47,621 bases of DNA from Epilithonimonas hispanica (GTDB taxonomy: Bacteria; Bacteroidota; Bacteroidia; Flavobacteriales; Weeksellaceae): contig NZ_QNUG01000029.1 of NCBI RefSeq assembly GCF_003385395.1, positions 1 to 47,621 of the forward strand, in the 5' to 3' direction. Below are positions 36,887-46,618 of the stretch, in pieces (position 1 is the first letter of the stretch; the number at the start of each line of letters is the position of its first letter). A program made the position numbers and the translations under genes. The notes under the pieces are model-generated. The model searched no databases. It saw only the letters and a list, made by a program, of their open reading frames with translations, and had not been told where the DNA came from.

Positions 36887-38038
36887 ATGGATAAGAGAAT
36901 ACTTCCGTTAGCATTAGGCGGATTGGGATTAGGGACAACAGAATTTGTGATTATGGGACTTTTGCCAGATGTGGCAGAATCTTTAAAAATATCAATTCCT
37001 CAGGCAGGACACCTTATTTCCTCTTATGCATTTGGAGTGGTTGTAGGTGCACCAATTCTGATTGGTTATGCAGCTAAATATCCACCGAAGAAAATCCTTA
37101 TTTTTTTAATGATTGCCTTCACATTGTTTAATGCATTATCTGCTTTTTCCAATGATTATTATTCGATGATGGCGATTAGATTCTTGGCAGGATTGCCACA
37201 CGGCGCTTTTTTCGGAGTAGGAACTGTGGTGGCAACACGATTAGCAAAACCTGGAAAACAGGCGCAAAGTATTGCAATGATGTTCACGGGATTAACGTTG
37301 GCAAATCTCGCAATGGTTCCGTTTGTGACTTGGTTGGGACATCAGTTGTCCTGGAGATACGCTTTCGGAGTAGTTTCAGTTATTGGATTAATTACAATTC
37401 TTGGACTCAAATTTCTCCTTCCAGCAATGAACAGTTTACGAACTACAAGTTTGAAGCAAGAGTTAGAGTTCTTCAAAACTGCAAAAGCTTGGCATATCAT
37501 TGCGATTACAGCTGTAGGATTTGGTGGATTATTCGCTTGGTTCAGCTATATCACACCTTTGATGACCAATGTTTCAAAATTCTCAACAGATTTCATTGCT
37601 TACATTATGATTCTAGCGGGAGCAGGAATGGTTGTTGGTAATTTCCTTGGAGGTATATTGGCGGACAAAATGCGTCCAGCTTTAGCCGCAGCAATTCTTT
37701 TAAGTGCAATGATTCTTGCTTTGATTGGTGTTTTCTTTTTTTCAGAAAATCAAACAATCTCTTTGATTTTGACTTTTATTTGTGGCGCATTATCAATGTC
37801 TGTTGGAACGCCTGTTAATATTATGATGTTGCGTTCTGCGAAAAACTCCGAGATGATGGCTGCTGCCTTTATGCAAGCTGCTTTCAATATTGGGAATTCT
37901 GTAGGGGCACTTTTTGGTGGATTTCCTTTGGAATTTGGGTTTTCTTACAATTATCCGTCGTTGGTTGGTGCAGGTTTGGCAGGACTTGGATTCTTACTTT
38001 GCCTTGCCTTTATTAAGAAATACAAAGCAGTGATTTAA
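36887..38038 (+). CDS. MFS transporter (AraJ/sugar-efflux type)
   Basis: 383 aa with about 12 hydrophobic segments. The N-terminus ILPLALGGLGLGTTEFVIMGLLPDVA and LAGLPHGAFFGVGTVVATRLA are typical of the AraJ/YdhP DHA1 drug- and sugar-efflux branch. Proton-driven export of small molecules is expected; substrate unknown. Preceded by a 238-bp AT-rich spacer, no neighbours in operon. Confidence 0.92.
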   Translation: MDKRILPLALGGLGLGTTEFVIMGLLPDVAESLKISIPQAGHLISSYAFGVVVGAPILIGYAAKYPPKKILIFLMIAFTLFNALSAFSNDYYSMMAIRFLAGLPHGAFFGVGTVVATRLAKPGKQAQSIAMMFTGLTLANLAMVPFVTWLGHQLSWRYAFGVVSVIGLITILGLKFLLPAMNSLRTTSLKQELEFFKTAKAWHIIAITAVGFGGLFAWFSYITPLMTNVSKFSTDFIAYIMILAGAGMVVGNFLGGILADKMRPALAAAILLSAMILALIGVFFFSENQTISLILTFICGALSMSVGTPVNIMMLRSAKNSEMMAAAFMQAAFNIGNSVGALFGGFPLEFGFSYNYPSLVGAGLAGLGFLLCLAFIKKYKAVI

Positions 38039-38134
38039 AAATTAAAATTACTCTCTTTAGGGTTGGGGGAAATAATTTTAATTTTTAGAAAAAAAATCAG
38101 CTTAATTAGCATAATCTGCGAGATAACAAACTAA

Positions 38135-38749
38135 TTACTTAGCTTTATCAATTGTCCTAAAAGTCAGACTAATTCTTGGTTTGATGATTCTTGTAGTCGT
38201 TGGCAATCTATGCAACCAGAATTTCTGAGTCGTATCTTTCATCATTAATAAACTTCCGTGTTCAAGAACTAGAGAAACCAATTCTTTCGTGGTTTTATGT
38301 TTGAAATTGAATTTCCTTTCAGCTCCAAAACTTACAGAACTTATGGCACCGTTATCTTTCAAATCCTTTTCGCCGTCGCTGTGATAAGCCATTCCTTCGG
38401 AACCGTTGTGATAGAGGTTTAGCAAGCAGGAATTGAAAGTTTCTCCGCTTGCATTTTCAATTTTTTCTTTGATTTCAAGAAGCGTTTTGTTCCAAGGTAA
38501 AGCCGTTTTGGTTCTTCCGGAATAGGTGTAACTAAATTCCTCATTCCCATACCAAGCGACTTTTCTTTTGGTTTCAATGAGTTTTCCGAAGATAACAGCT
38601 TCATCACTTTTCCATTCAACTTCGGTCATTAATTTTTGGAAATAATTGTTTGCTTCTTCCTCGGAAAATATTTTTCCATAATAAGAAGTTGTTCCGTCGT
38701 AAGGCAGAATGTTTTCTATGATTTCGAATTGGTCTTCAAATAAACTCAT
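38135..38749 (-). CDS. AlkB-like 2-oxoglutarate/Fe(II) dioxygenase
   Basis: 204 aa. Fe ligands H123 and D125 (AYHSDGEKDL) and H180 (WLHRLP), with the 2-oxoglutarate site PRISLTFR (191-198). It repairs N-alkylated bases (1-methyladenine, 3-methylcytosine) in DNA or RNA by oxidative demethylation. Length and the N-terminal nucleotide-recognition part are typical of the compact ALKBH2/3-like bacterial group. Monocistronic. Confidence 0.92.
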   Translation of the reverse strand: MSLFEDQFEIIENILPYDGTTSYYGKIFSEEEANNYFQKLMTEVEWKSDEAVIFGKLIETKRKVAWYGNEEFSYTYSGRTKTALPWNKTLLEIKEKIENASGETFNSCLLNLYHNGSEGMAYHSDGEKDLKDNGAISSVSFGAERKFNFKHKTTKELVSLVLEHGSLLMMKDTTQKFWLHRLPTTTRIIKPRISLTFRTIDKAK

Positions 38750-38812
38750 ATTTCAAATTTATTATTTTTGAATTAATGAAAGTCAAAAATTTAGCCTTCC
38801 GCTTATAATTCA

Positions 38813-38820
38813 TATTTTTG
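38813..38820 (+). promoter_or_regulatory. Predicted promoter of hisS
   Basis: TATTTTTG matches TAnnTTTG and would give a ~35-nt leader before the ATG at 38860. It overlaps the upstream in-frame TTG at 38818, which is why that start was rejected. Confidence 0.5.
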
Positions 38821-38859
38821 CACTCGATTATCATTTATCAATCATCATTTATCAATATA

Positions 38860-40209
38860 ATGAAGCCAAGCTTAGCAAAAGGAACAAGAGATTTTACTGC
38901 GAAAGAAGTTTCCAGAAGAAAATATATTATCAATACATTACAAAAGAATTTTGAATTATTTGGATTCCAGCCATTGGAAACGCCAAGTTTCGAAAACCTT
39001 TCTACTTTGACAGGAAAATATGGAGAAGAAGGCGATCGATTGATTTTTAAAATCCTTAATTCCGGAGATTATGCTTCGAAAACAAATGAAGAAGATTGGA
39101 ATAATAAGAATTCTCAAAAACTGATTTCTCAGATTTCTGAAAAAGCACTTCGTTATGACCTGACAGTTCCGTTTGCACGTTTTGTAGCAATGAATCACGG
39201 ACAACTGGCTTTTCCTTTCAAGCGTTATCAGATTCAACCGGTTTGGAGAGCGGATCGACCTCAAAAAGGTAGATTCAGAGAGTTTTATCAATGTGATGCA
39301 GATGTTGTAGGAAGTACGAGTCTTTGGCAGGAAGTGGAGTTATTGCAATTATATTTCAAATCGTTCAAAGATTTAAAATTATCAGTTTCGATTCATATTA
39401 ATAACAGAAAAATTCTTTCCGGATTGGCTGACTATGCGGGAATTGCAGATAAATTAATTGATTTTACTGTAGCTCTTGACAAATTAGATAAAATCGGAAA
39501 AGATGGAGTAACTAAAGAAATGCTTGAAAAAGGAATTTCTGAAGAAGCAATCTCTAAATTGGATTTCCTTTTCAGTCAAACTAATGAGGCTTTGGAAAAT
39601 CTTCTTAATCTGAAAGAAAAATTCGCAGGAAATGAAATCGGATTGAAAGGTGTAGAAGAGTTAGAATTTGTAATTACCAATGCTTTAAACCTTGGAATCG
39701 ATTCTCAAAATTTAGTTTTTGATATTACATTAGCAAGAGGTCTTGATTATTATACAGGCGCTATTTTTGAAGTGAAAGCAGATGAAGTTGCAATGGGTTC
39801 TATCGGTGGCGGTGGACGTTATGATAACTTGACGGAAGTTTTTGGTGTTAAAGATATTCCTGGAATTGGGATTTCTTTTGGCTTGGATAGAATTTATTTG
39901 GTGATGGAAGAATTGGGGATTTTTCCAGAAGATTCTGATGTCAAAGTAAAGTATCTTTTCGCTAATTACGGAGAAGCAGAATCTATTGAAGCTTTAAAAT
40001 TAATTTCTGAGTTGAGAGATAGAAACATTTCTGCAGAACTTTATCCAGAAGCTTCAAAATTGAAAAAGCAATTCACTTACGCAGAGAAAAAAGGAATCGA
40101 GAATCTTGTTTTCTTAGGTGAACAGGAAATAAAAGAGCAAACAGTTACGGTTAAAAATCTTGTTTCTGGAGAACAACAAACATTGAAAATAGAAGAGTTT
40201 TTACAATAA
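38860..40209 (+). CDS. hisS: Histidyl-tRNA synthetase
   Basis: About 449 aa from ATG 38860 ([12 protein letters not shown], the usual beginning). Class II synthetase motifs: [12 protein letters not shown] (motif 1 area), [23 protein letters not shown] (motif 2), the His-[15 protein letters not shown] and His-[13 protein letters not shown] segments, and motif 3 [13 protein letters not shown]-terminal anticodon-binding domain follows (~360-449). Essential housekeeping gene. Converges, 5 bp apart, on a decayed TPR/AraC gene. Confidence 0.97.
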   Translation: MKPSLAKGTRDFTAKEVSRRKYIINTLQKNFELFGFQPLETPSFENLSTLTGKYGEEGDRLIFKILNSGDYASKTNEEDWNNKNSQKLISQISEKALRYDLTVPFARFVAMNHGQLAFPFKRYQIQPVWRADRPQKGRFREFYQCDADVVGSTSLWQEVELLQLYFKSFKDLKLSVSIHINNRKILSGLADYAGIADKLIDFTVALDKLDKIGKDGVTKEMLEKGISEEAISKLDFLFSQTNEALENLLNLKEKFAGNEIGLKGVEELEFVITNALNLGIDSQNLVFDITLARGLDYYTGAIFEVKADEVAMGSIGGGGRYDNLTEVFGVKDIPGIGISFGLDRIYLVMEELGIFPEDSDVKVKYLFANYGEAESIEALKLISELRDRNISAELYPEASKLKKQFTYAEKKGIENLVFLGEQEIKEQTVTVKNLVSGEQQTLKIEEFLQ

Positions 40210-40214
40210 ATATT

Positions 40215-41592
40215 CTAATTATCAGATACTAGACTTGTAGCGTTTTTTATCTTTGGATAACTGATATCTTCAATTTCTTGTTTTCTTTTTCGGATAAAAT
40301 CTGTCGGTCTAATCCCGTTGATTTCAAAAAACAAATCCGAGAAATTTTGTCGAGATGCAATGCCACACTCTTTTGCTAGGCTATCAATAGTATAATTGAG
40401 ATAGATGTTTTTTTCGAATAATAAGTAGGTGATGTGTCTGATTCTTAAGTCGCCAAGATATCTGTTGAAGTTCATTCCTTTTTGCTCATTGATCACATGA
40501 GAGAGATAATTGGAATTGGTTTCAAACTGAATTGCTAGCTTATGAATGGTAAGACCTTTTTGATTAAACTGTTTTTTCTCTTCAAATTTTCTCAGCTTTA
40601 GCAAAAGATCGTTTTTTATAGTTTCTGTAATCTGCGGCTTTTTATCTTCACTATTTTCTTGATTAGCAATAGGTGTAGGCGTAGGTTTTTCTAATCTAGC
40701 AATGTAGTTGTCAGTTAGTAGCTTTTCCTGTAAAATATGATATTTATCCAAGGTTTCTTTTCCTTTTTTGTGTCTTTTGAATAAAACATAAACCAATAAT
40801 ATTGCCGTAATCAAAAGTCCAAAAATCATATAAATACCCCAAGTGTTTGCGGTTTCTAATCTTCCTTTTTCTTCTATCAAAGTACTAGTATCGTATTCTT
40901 TATGGATTTTAAGAGAAAGTGAAGCAAAATCTTTAGATATGATACTGTCAGCTTTTAGAAGTTGAGTGGTATAGTAAAGCTGTTTCTCAGAATCTTTTTT
41001 CTTTTTGTAATGGTTGATAAGAAGCTCATAATTTTCCCTTAGTTCTGGAAGTAAAAACTCTTGTTTGTTGAAAATAGAATCTATTTTCTTGAAATTGGTA
41101 ATCGCAAGATCTTCGTTATTAAGTGCTAAATAACTTTTTCCAATATTAAAATAATCAACCGACATCCAGGCAAAATCATCTCTCATCAATTTGAGTGATT
41201 GGTCAAGGTTTTCTATGGCAGCGAGATATTTGTTGTTGTTAAATTCGCTAATTCCTCTTGATTTCAAAAAGTATCCTCTTTCTAATAAAAAATCTTTGTT
41301 GTTAAATGTTTTTAACAAACCAATATCTGTAAGAGAATCTGTTTTTTTTTGTGTTCTTCAAATGTCTGTAAGATACAATCATTTGATGAAGACTGTTCAG
41401 GTAGCCTTTTTGGTTGTTGTAGATTTCATTTCCAAATTTAGAATTAGTAGTATTAACTTCTGTCTCAAAATATCTGACACTGTTTTTGAACAGTTCTATA
41501 GCTTCTTCGTGATAACCAAGATAGTTTTTGATAACGCCTAAGTGGTATGCTATTTTATTTTTAAGGTAAAGATCGCTGCTGTTTTGTGCATA
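40215..41592 (-). pseudogene. Decayed TPR/AraC regulator, paralogue of the 12.4-kb gene
   Basis: The longest intact frame (40215-41318, 367 aa) holds the last TPRs, one membrane segment (TWGIYMIFGLLITAILLVYVLF) and the AraC HTH (GLTIHKLAIQFETNSNYLS, CGIASRQNFSDLFFEINGIR). Upstream the reading continues in another frame: AYHLGVIKNYLGYHEEAIELF to YRHLKNTKK, where a run of nine A (minus strand, at 41342-41350) carries one base too many. It begins abruptly after TGA at 41595-41593; the first ~130 residues (signal and first TPRs) are missing. The divergent lipoprotein gene at 41687 is intact. Two independent lesions argue for real decay. Confidence 0.85.
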
Positions 41593-41602
41593 TCAAGTGT
41601 CA

Positions 41603-41619
41603 AAATTAGAGTCTAATTT
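41603..41619. repeat. 17-bp palindrome at the broken 5' end of the TPR/AraC gene
   Basis: AAATTAGA (41603-41610), G, TCTAATTT (41612-41619): 8-bp perfect arms, between the regulator remnant and the divergent lipoprotein gene. Could be an operator or the junction of the deletion. Confidence 0.4.
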
Positions 41620-41686
41620 CGTCACAGAATAAAAACAGAATTATTTTCTTGTAAACTCAATTTGAAATTATAAAATTATACCATAA

Positions 41687-41920
41687 ATGAAAAAGATCTT
41701 TTCAATCTTAGCAATCGCATTTGTATCTCTCAGTTTTGTATCGTGTAGACAAGACGATGATACAACTACAGAAATGGAGCTCAACAAAACTTCTCAAGAA
41801 AATTTAGAAAATAAAAAATCTATAGATACAATTGCTTCTGATTCCGCAAAGGTTAGTTCTAGACCCGAAATGACTTTAGACCCACCAAAAGATCCACCAA
41901 GAGATACTTCAAGCTGGTAA
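41687..41920 (+). CDS. 77-aa lipoprotein with C-terminal DPPKDPPRDTSSW
   Basis: Lipoprotein signal with Cys at C20 (LSFVSC), an acidic/Thr/Ser/Lys linker (DDDTTTEMELNK..., KKSIDTIASDSAKVSS) and a Pro-rich end DPPKDPPRDTSSW. Same plan, Cys position and divergent arrangement as the 71-aa protein at 11922-12137. No named family recognised. Followed by its own terminator, so it is transcribed alone. Likely surface-exposed or secreted; role unknown. Confidence 0.75.
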   Translation: MKKIFSILAIAFVSLSFVSCRQDDDTTTEMELNKTSQENLENKKSIDTIASDSAKVSSRPEMTLDPPKDPPRDTSSW

Positions 41921-41957
41921 TCGTTTTTTAAGACATTCATTCCTTAACACCTATAAA

Positions 41958-41996
41958 AAAAACCTCGACTCATATTTTTATGAACTTGAGGTTTTT
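41958..41996 (+). terminator. Terminator of the 77-aa lipoprotein gene
   Basis: AACCTC (41961-41966) pairs with GAGGTT (41988-41993), with an inner CAT/ATG stem around TTTTT; followed by a T run. Confidence 0.7.
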
Positions 41997-42115
41997 GGTT
42001 TTTGAATTTTATATTAAGTTGAAAATAGAAAGATCCTTTAATATTTGTTTTGGGAATTTTGGGTAACAGATTAGATTAAAAAAAGTTTGTCTATTTTTGC
42101 CTCAAATTAAATCCT

Positions 42116-42940
42116 ATGAACGCTGGTCAAACCCAAACTCTCACAATCGCAGAAAAAATTTCGTCAGGTTATATCCTTAAAGATGAACTTGGTGAAAAAG
42201 CATTCATCCAGAAAATTTTTGCAGATGAGTCTTGGGAAATTGGGGCAGAAGTAGAAGTTTTTGTATATCAAGACGATGGTAATCTGAAAGCTACTACAGA
42301 AAAAGCCAATGCAGAAGTTGGTGAGTTCGCTGTGATGACTTGTGTTCAGAGTCTTCCGACTGGGGCTTTTATGGATTGGGGAATTATAAAAGATCTTTTT
42401 ATCCCGTACAAACAACAAAAATCCAAGATTCTAGAAGGTAAACGTTATCTGGTCTATGTTTATACTGACGAGGCAACTGGACTAACGACTGGTACTACCA
42501 AGTTCAAACGTAACCCTCAATACGAAAATCTACCTTACAGAAATGGTGATAGGGTAGATCTAATTATGATGAACGAGTCAGAGATTGGCTGGAACGTTGT
42601 AATAGATAAAAAATATATCGGATTGGTCTATGCATCTGATGTTTTCAAAAAACTATATCCCCTTTCAGACGAGTCTGGTTACATCAAAACTATCCGAGAA
42701 GATGGTAAAATAGATGTCACTCTCCAAGCTCAAGGTTTTGAAAATGTTGACGAGTTCAAACAGAAAATCATCGATAAACTGAATGATAATTACGGGCTTC
42801 TTTATCTATCTGATAAATCTTCTCCCGAAGAAATTAAAGATGAATTACAAATGAGCAAGAAAAATTTTAAAAAAGCTATCGGTAGTTTGTATAAAGATAA
42901 AGTGATTGATATACAAGAGGATAAGATTAGATTGCTTTAG
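42116..42940 (+). CDS. S1-like RNA-binding protein, CvfB family
   Basis: 274 aa: N-terminal S1-like folds in tandem (GEFAVMTCVQSLPTGAFMDWG, then KRYLVYVYTDEATGLTTGTTKF), a third S1-like segment (GWNVVIDKKYIGLVYASD), and a C-terminal winged helix (SPEEIKDELQMSKKNFKKAIGSLYKDKVI). This is the CvfB/YitL arrangement, a conserved RNA-binding protein linked to virulence-factor expression in Staphylococcus. TATTTTTG at 42092-42099 is a likely promoter element. Confidence 0.9.
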   Translation: MNAGQTQTLTIAEKISSGYILKDELGEKAFIQKIFADESWEIGAEVEVFVYQDDGNLKATTEKANAEVGEFAVMTCVQSLPTGAFMDWGIIKDLFIPYKQQKSKILEGKRYLVYVYTDEATGLTTGTTKFKRNPQYENLPYRNGDRVDLIMMNESEIGWNVVIDKKYIGLVYASDVFKKLYPLSDESGYIKTIREDGKIDVTLQAQGFENVDEFKQKIIDKLNDNYGLLYLSDKSSPEEIKDELQMSKKNFKKAIGSLYKDKVIDIQEDKIRLL

Positions 42941-43046
42941 TTGTTTTTATTAATTTAATTCAAATTATTATCATCTTTTGAAAAAAATATTAATAGTCTT
43001 CTTATTTGGAATTGTTTTTGTTAGTCAAGAGCAAATTAAATAATTA

Positions 43047-43949
43047 ATGAAGAAAATTCTCATAAGCGGCGCTACAGGATTAGTGGGTAAAAAGCTTTCT
43101 AGAAAATTATATGAGCGTGGCTATCAAGTTGAGATTTTGGTTCGTTCAAAAAAAGAAAAATCAGATTTCAAATCTTATGTTTGGGATTATGAGAATGGCT
43201 TTTTGGAAGAAGGAGCTCTTGACAATACTTATATTTTTATTCATCTGGCAGGTGCTCCAATCAGTAATCGCTGGACAGACTCTTACAAGAGAGAAATCTA
43301 CGCAAGTAGGGTAAGTTCTGCACAATTCATCTATGAAGAGATGCAGAAGCAGAATATCCATCCGGAAGCGGTAATTTCTGCATCAGCTGTTGGGTTTTAT
43401 GGTCAGGTTACTTCTGAACAGAATTTTTCGGAAGATGATGCTCCAGCAGAAGATTTTTTAGGTTGTGTTTGTACAGATTGGGAGCTGAAAGCCTTACAGT
43501 TCCAAAACCTTGGAAGCAGAGTTGTAAGAGTTCGTACTGCAACCGTTTTATCTGAGAAAGGTGGTGTTTTGGAAGTTTTCAAAAAACCAATAGATTTAGG
43601 CTTTGGTTCTGCTCTTGGGACAGGTAAACAATATTTTCCTTGGATTCATATCGATGATTTGATTAACATCTATTGCAAAGCGGTTGAAGATGCTACAATG
43701 AACGGGGCTTACAATGCTGCTGCACCAGATTTTGTAACCAACGAAACACTTATAAATAAACTAGCTTCCTATCTCAACAAAAAAATATTTTTACCAAATA
43801 TTCCCCAATTTATTATCAAAAGTATTATGGGTAATATGTCGGTTTTAGCTTTGGAAGGCAGTAAGATTTCTTCCAGAAAGATTGAAAATTCGGGGTTCAA
43901 ATTTAAATATGATAATTTGGATAAAGCTTTTACAGATGTTATTGGTTAA
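43047..43949 (+). CDS. TIGR01777-family NAD(P)-dependent epimerase (YfcH/SulA-like)
   Basis: 300 aa short-chain dehydrogenase fold: N-terminal SGATGLVGKKLSRKL dinucleotide-binding loop, HLAGAPISNRWT and ISASAVGFYG typical of TIGR01777, and the C-terminal domain with PDFVTNETLINKLASYL. Reaction unknown for the family. In the 106 bp before it, a 21-codon TTG-started scrap (42978-43043) resembles a signal peptide that stops early, perhaps a gene remnant. Confidence 0.9.
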   Translation: MKKILISGATGLVGKKLSRKLYERGYQVEILVRSKKEKSDFKSYVWDYENGFLEEGALDNTYIFIHLAGAPISNRWTDSYKREIYASRVSSAQFIYEEMQKQNIHPEAVISASAVGFYGQVTSEQNFSEDDAPAEDFLGCVCTDWELKALQFQNLGSRVVRVRTATVLSEKGGVLEVFKKPIDLGFGSALGTGKQYFPWIHIDDLINIYCKAVEDATMNGAYNAAAPDFVTNETLINKLASYLNKKIFLPNIPQFIIKSIMGNMSVLALEGSKISSRKIENSGFKFKYDNLDKAFTDVIG

Positions 43950-43999
43950 AGATTTTTGCAAATCGCCTTTTTAATCCTTACTTTTATCAAAATTTTCCA

Positions 44000-44536
44000 A
44001 TGAGACTTACAGAAGAAAAATTGTCCTTTTTAGAAAAAATTGCCAACGGAATTATCTGGTGGGTAGGTTCTATTCAGTCGCTTGTTTTTCATACCATTTT
44101 TTTTATAGTCAGTTTTGCTTTACCGATTTTTAATATTGTAGAATTTGAGCATATGTTGCTGGTTCTTACAACTATTGTTTCTTTGGAAGCTATTTATTTG
44201 GCAATTTTTATCCAGATGTCTGTCAACAAAAGTTCTGAACATATCGAGGATTTGAAGGAAGATGTTAACGAAATCCAAGAAGATATTGATGAGATTCAGG
44301 AAGATATTGAAGAGATTCAAGAAGACGTAGAAGAAATTCAGGAAGATATTGATGAAATCCAGGAAGATGTGGAGGAAATTAATGAAGACGAAGACGATGA
44401 AGATCATAGCGAACGCGCCAGAACTGTAATGCTGAAAAGCAAAGTTTCCAACAACAAAAATGATATCAAAAACCTGAAAGATAAAATAAAAGAACTAGAA
44501 AGCTTAATTGAAAAAATTAAAAAAGAAGAAGAGTAG
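44000..44536 (+). CDS. DUF1003-like membrane protein with six exact coiled-coil heptads
   Basis: 178 aa. Residues ~8-75 hold two membrane segments (WWVGSIQSLVFHTIFFIVSF and LVLTTIVSLEAIYLAIFIQM) with the look of DUF1003 proteins, though shorter than usual. Residues 87-128 are six consecutive heptads of the type EDxxEIQ, encoded by ~21-bp direct repeats (44258-44383), followed by an acidic patch and a basic coiled coil (to 178). The heptads form a strongly acidic rod facing the cytoplasm if both helices cross the membrane. Function unknown. Confidence 0.8.
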   Translation: MRLTEEKLSFLEKIANGIIWWVGSIQSLVFHTIFFIVSFALPIFNIVEFEHMLLVLTTIVSLEAIYLAIFIQMSVNKSSEHIEDLKEDVNEIQEDIDEIQEDIEEIQEDVEEIQEDIDEIQEDVEEINEDEDDEDHSERARTVMLKSKVSNNKNDIKNLKDKIKELESLIEKIKKEEE

Positions 44537-44618
44537 TTCTCTATTTTTAACAATCTCAGTCTTTTTTTCAATTGTCATTAAAAATTGTCAGTCTGAGGTT
44601 CTCGAAGACTTTAAAAAA

Positions 44619-45731
44619 CTAAATTTCTAATTTCAGAATTTTTTCCATCTGTTTTTGATTCACAGATTCTGGGATATTTCTAAAAATAAAATTCCTGATT
44701 CCTGTAAAATTTTCCCATTGTGCAATTTTCCCGATTTTAAAACTGGTTTTCACAATATGATGAACTTTGTCTTTTCTGATTTTTTCAAATTGAGAAAAAA
44801 GTTTGTTCCAATCTTTTTCAGTTTCTAATAATTTTCCAATTACATAAGCATCTTCAACCGCTTGACAACCGCCTTGTCCCATATTTGGAGTAGTTGCATG
44901 AGCTGCATCGCCAATCAAACAAAGGTTTTCTGCTGACCAATGACTCATAGGTTTAAGGTCGATAATGTCATTCAGAATAATATTTTCTTTGGATGTTTTA
45001 GAAATCATTTCCAAAATGTCAGGATGAAAATCTCTGAATTCGTTTAACAAATCTATGTTGTCAGAATAAAAATTTTCGTTCACCAAAGCATACCAATACA
45101 AGGTATTTTCTCTGATTTTCACAAAACCAAAACGTTTTCCTTTGCCCCACATTTCGTAGGCATTGTGGCTGTATTTTTCCGGAATTTCAGTTTTTAGAAT
45201 TCCGCGCCAGCATTTTTGTCCGGCACTTCGGATTTTTCCTGATTTTAGAATTTGATTTCTAACCAAAGATTTTACACCATCAGCACCAAAAACAATTTCG
45301 CTTTCAATTTTAGTTTTATCCAGAAAAGTCAAGTGGTAATTTTTTTTCTTTTCAATTGTCTCAAGACGTTTATTGAGAATGATGTTTTCGGTAATGTTTT
45401 CACTTAGGATTTTCTGCAAATCAGCTCTGTGGATTGCGATATTGCCAACGTTATATTTGTGTTCAAGTTTCAGAACATCAGTTTTAGAAATAGTTTTGAG
45501 TTTTTTATCAGTAATGATTAAAGCGTGCATTTTGGTTCCTGCATTTTCGATTTTCTCTTTGAGTCCGAGTTTATCAAAAATCTGCATTGCGTTTCCTGCC
45601 ATTGCAATTCCAGCTCCGACAGGTTTAATTTCCGATACACTTTCATAGATTTGGAAATCTATATTTTGTTGCTTCAGAACATTTCCTAAAGTCAAACCGC
45701 CAATTCCGCCACCTATGATTGAGATGCTCAT
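44619..45731 (-). CDS. FAD-dependent monooxygenase (aromatic hydroxylase type)
   Basis: 370 aa. N-terminal FAD-binding GGGIGGLTLGNVLKQQ, a DG-type motif FGADGVKSLVR in the middle, and the C-terminal GDAAHATTPNMGQGGCQAVEDA: the class A flavoprotein monooxygenase set. Uses NAD(P)H and O2 to hydroxylate a small molecule; substrate unknown. Isolated gene. Confidence 0.92.
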   Translation of the reverse strand: MSISIIGGGIGGLTLGNVLKQQNIDFQIYESVSEIKPVGAGIAMAGNAMQIFDKLGLKEKIENAGTKMHALIITDKKLKTISKTDVLKLEHKYNVGNIAIHRADLQKILSENITENIILNKRLETIEKKKNYHLTFLDKTKIESEIVFGADGVKSLVRNQILKSGKIRSAGQKCWRGILKTEIPEKYSHNAYEMWGKGKRFGFVKIRENTLYWYALVNENFYSDNIDLLNEFRDFHPDILEMISKTSKENIILNDIIDLKPMSHWSAENLCLIGDAAHATTPNMGQGGCQAVEDAYVIGKLLETEKDWNKLFSQFEKIRKDKVHHIVKTSFKIGKIAQWENFTGIRNFIFRNIPESVNQKQMEKILKLEI

Positions 45732-45842
45732 ATTATGAACTTATTACTAAATGAAAAAGATGTTTGTGTCTTTGAAGTATATGTTGAGATTTTTTTACAA
45801 GACAATTGTCCTCTTTTATCAATACCCGCAAATTAAAATAAA

Positions 45843-45868
45843 AAAGCAAGACCCAAAAGTCCTGCTTT
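45843..45868 (-). terminator. Terminator of the glutathione peroxidase gene
   Basis: AAAGCAAGAC (45843-45852) pairs with GTCCTGCTTT (45859-45868) with one internal mismatch; on the minus strand the stem is followed by a T-rich tract. It lies ~70 bp after the gene's stop. Confidence 0.7.
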
Positions 45869-45941
45869 AAAATCATTTGATGAATAGAAATCTTACTTAA
45901 TCTAATATTGATTTTGTGTGGACCAATGGAGTTTCCAAACC

Positions 45942-46475
45942 CTATTTCAAATACTTTGTAATATTTTCGCTCATTGGCGTTATTTTACTTTCAAAACTAT
46001 CAATGATATTGCCTTTTTCATCCAATAGAATCTTTGTAAAGTTCCAACCGATAGTAGTGTTTTTTACACCGTTTTCTTTTTTGTCGGTCAAGAATTTGTA
46101 GATAGGAGCAATGTCGTCGCCTTTCACAGAAATTTTCGCTGCCATTGGAAACTGAACACCATAATTTCTTTGGCAAAATGTTGCAATCTCGTGGTTGGCT
46201 CCAGGTTCTTGTCCACCAAAATTATTAGCAGGAAATCCAACGATAACCAATTTGTTTATGTAGGTCTCATAAAGCTTTTCCAAATCTGCATATTGAGGCG
46301 TGAATCCGCATTCGGAAGCAGTATTGACAACCAATATTTTTTTGCCTTTGAATTTAGAAAAATCAATTGTAGAACCATCCAAAGCTTCTACTTTGAAACT
46401 GTGAATCGATTTTGCCTGCGCCTTATTTTTTGAAAACCCGAATAATGATAGCATAATGATGAATAAATATTTCAT
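45942..46475 (-). CDS. Glutathione peroxidase-family thiol peroxidase
   Basis: 177 aa with an N-terminal signal (to about KAQA, ~21), so exported or periplasmic. Active-site NTASECGFT with peroxidatic C56 (Cys, not Sec), GFPANNFGGQEPG with Q89, and WNFTKILLDEKG supply the Cys-Gln-Trp-Asn tetrad. Reduces hydroperoxides, probably with thioredoxin-like donors. The exported form is a little unusual but known. Confidence 0.93.
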   Translation of the reverse strand: MKYLFIIMLSLFGFSKNKAQAKSIHSFKVEALDGSTIDFSKFKGKKILVVNTASECGFTPQYADLEKLYETYINKLVIVGFPANNFGGQEPGANHEIATFCQRNYGVQFPMAAKISVKGDDIAPIYKFLTDKKENGVKNTTIGWNFTKILLDEKGNIIDSFESKITPMSENITKYLK

Positions 46476-46618
46476 ATAAAGTTATTTAAATTTTTTTAAT
46501 GATTATATGCAATCGCAAGTTGGTATAATATCTTTTGAAGATTTGTAAAACGGCGATGTCATAAAGATAATTTAAAAATCAAATTTAAAACAAGTTTGGG
46601 AAATAATGGTTAATTATT

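Noticed and set aside
44120-44407. 95-codon minus-strand frame opposite the heptad repeats
   Set aside because: A repetitive hydrophobic translation caused only by the repeats on the other strand.
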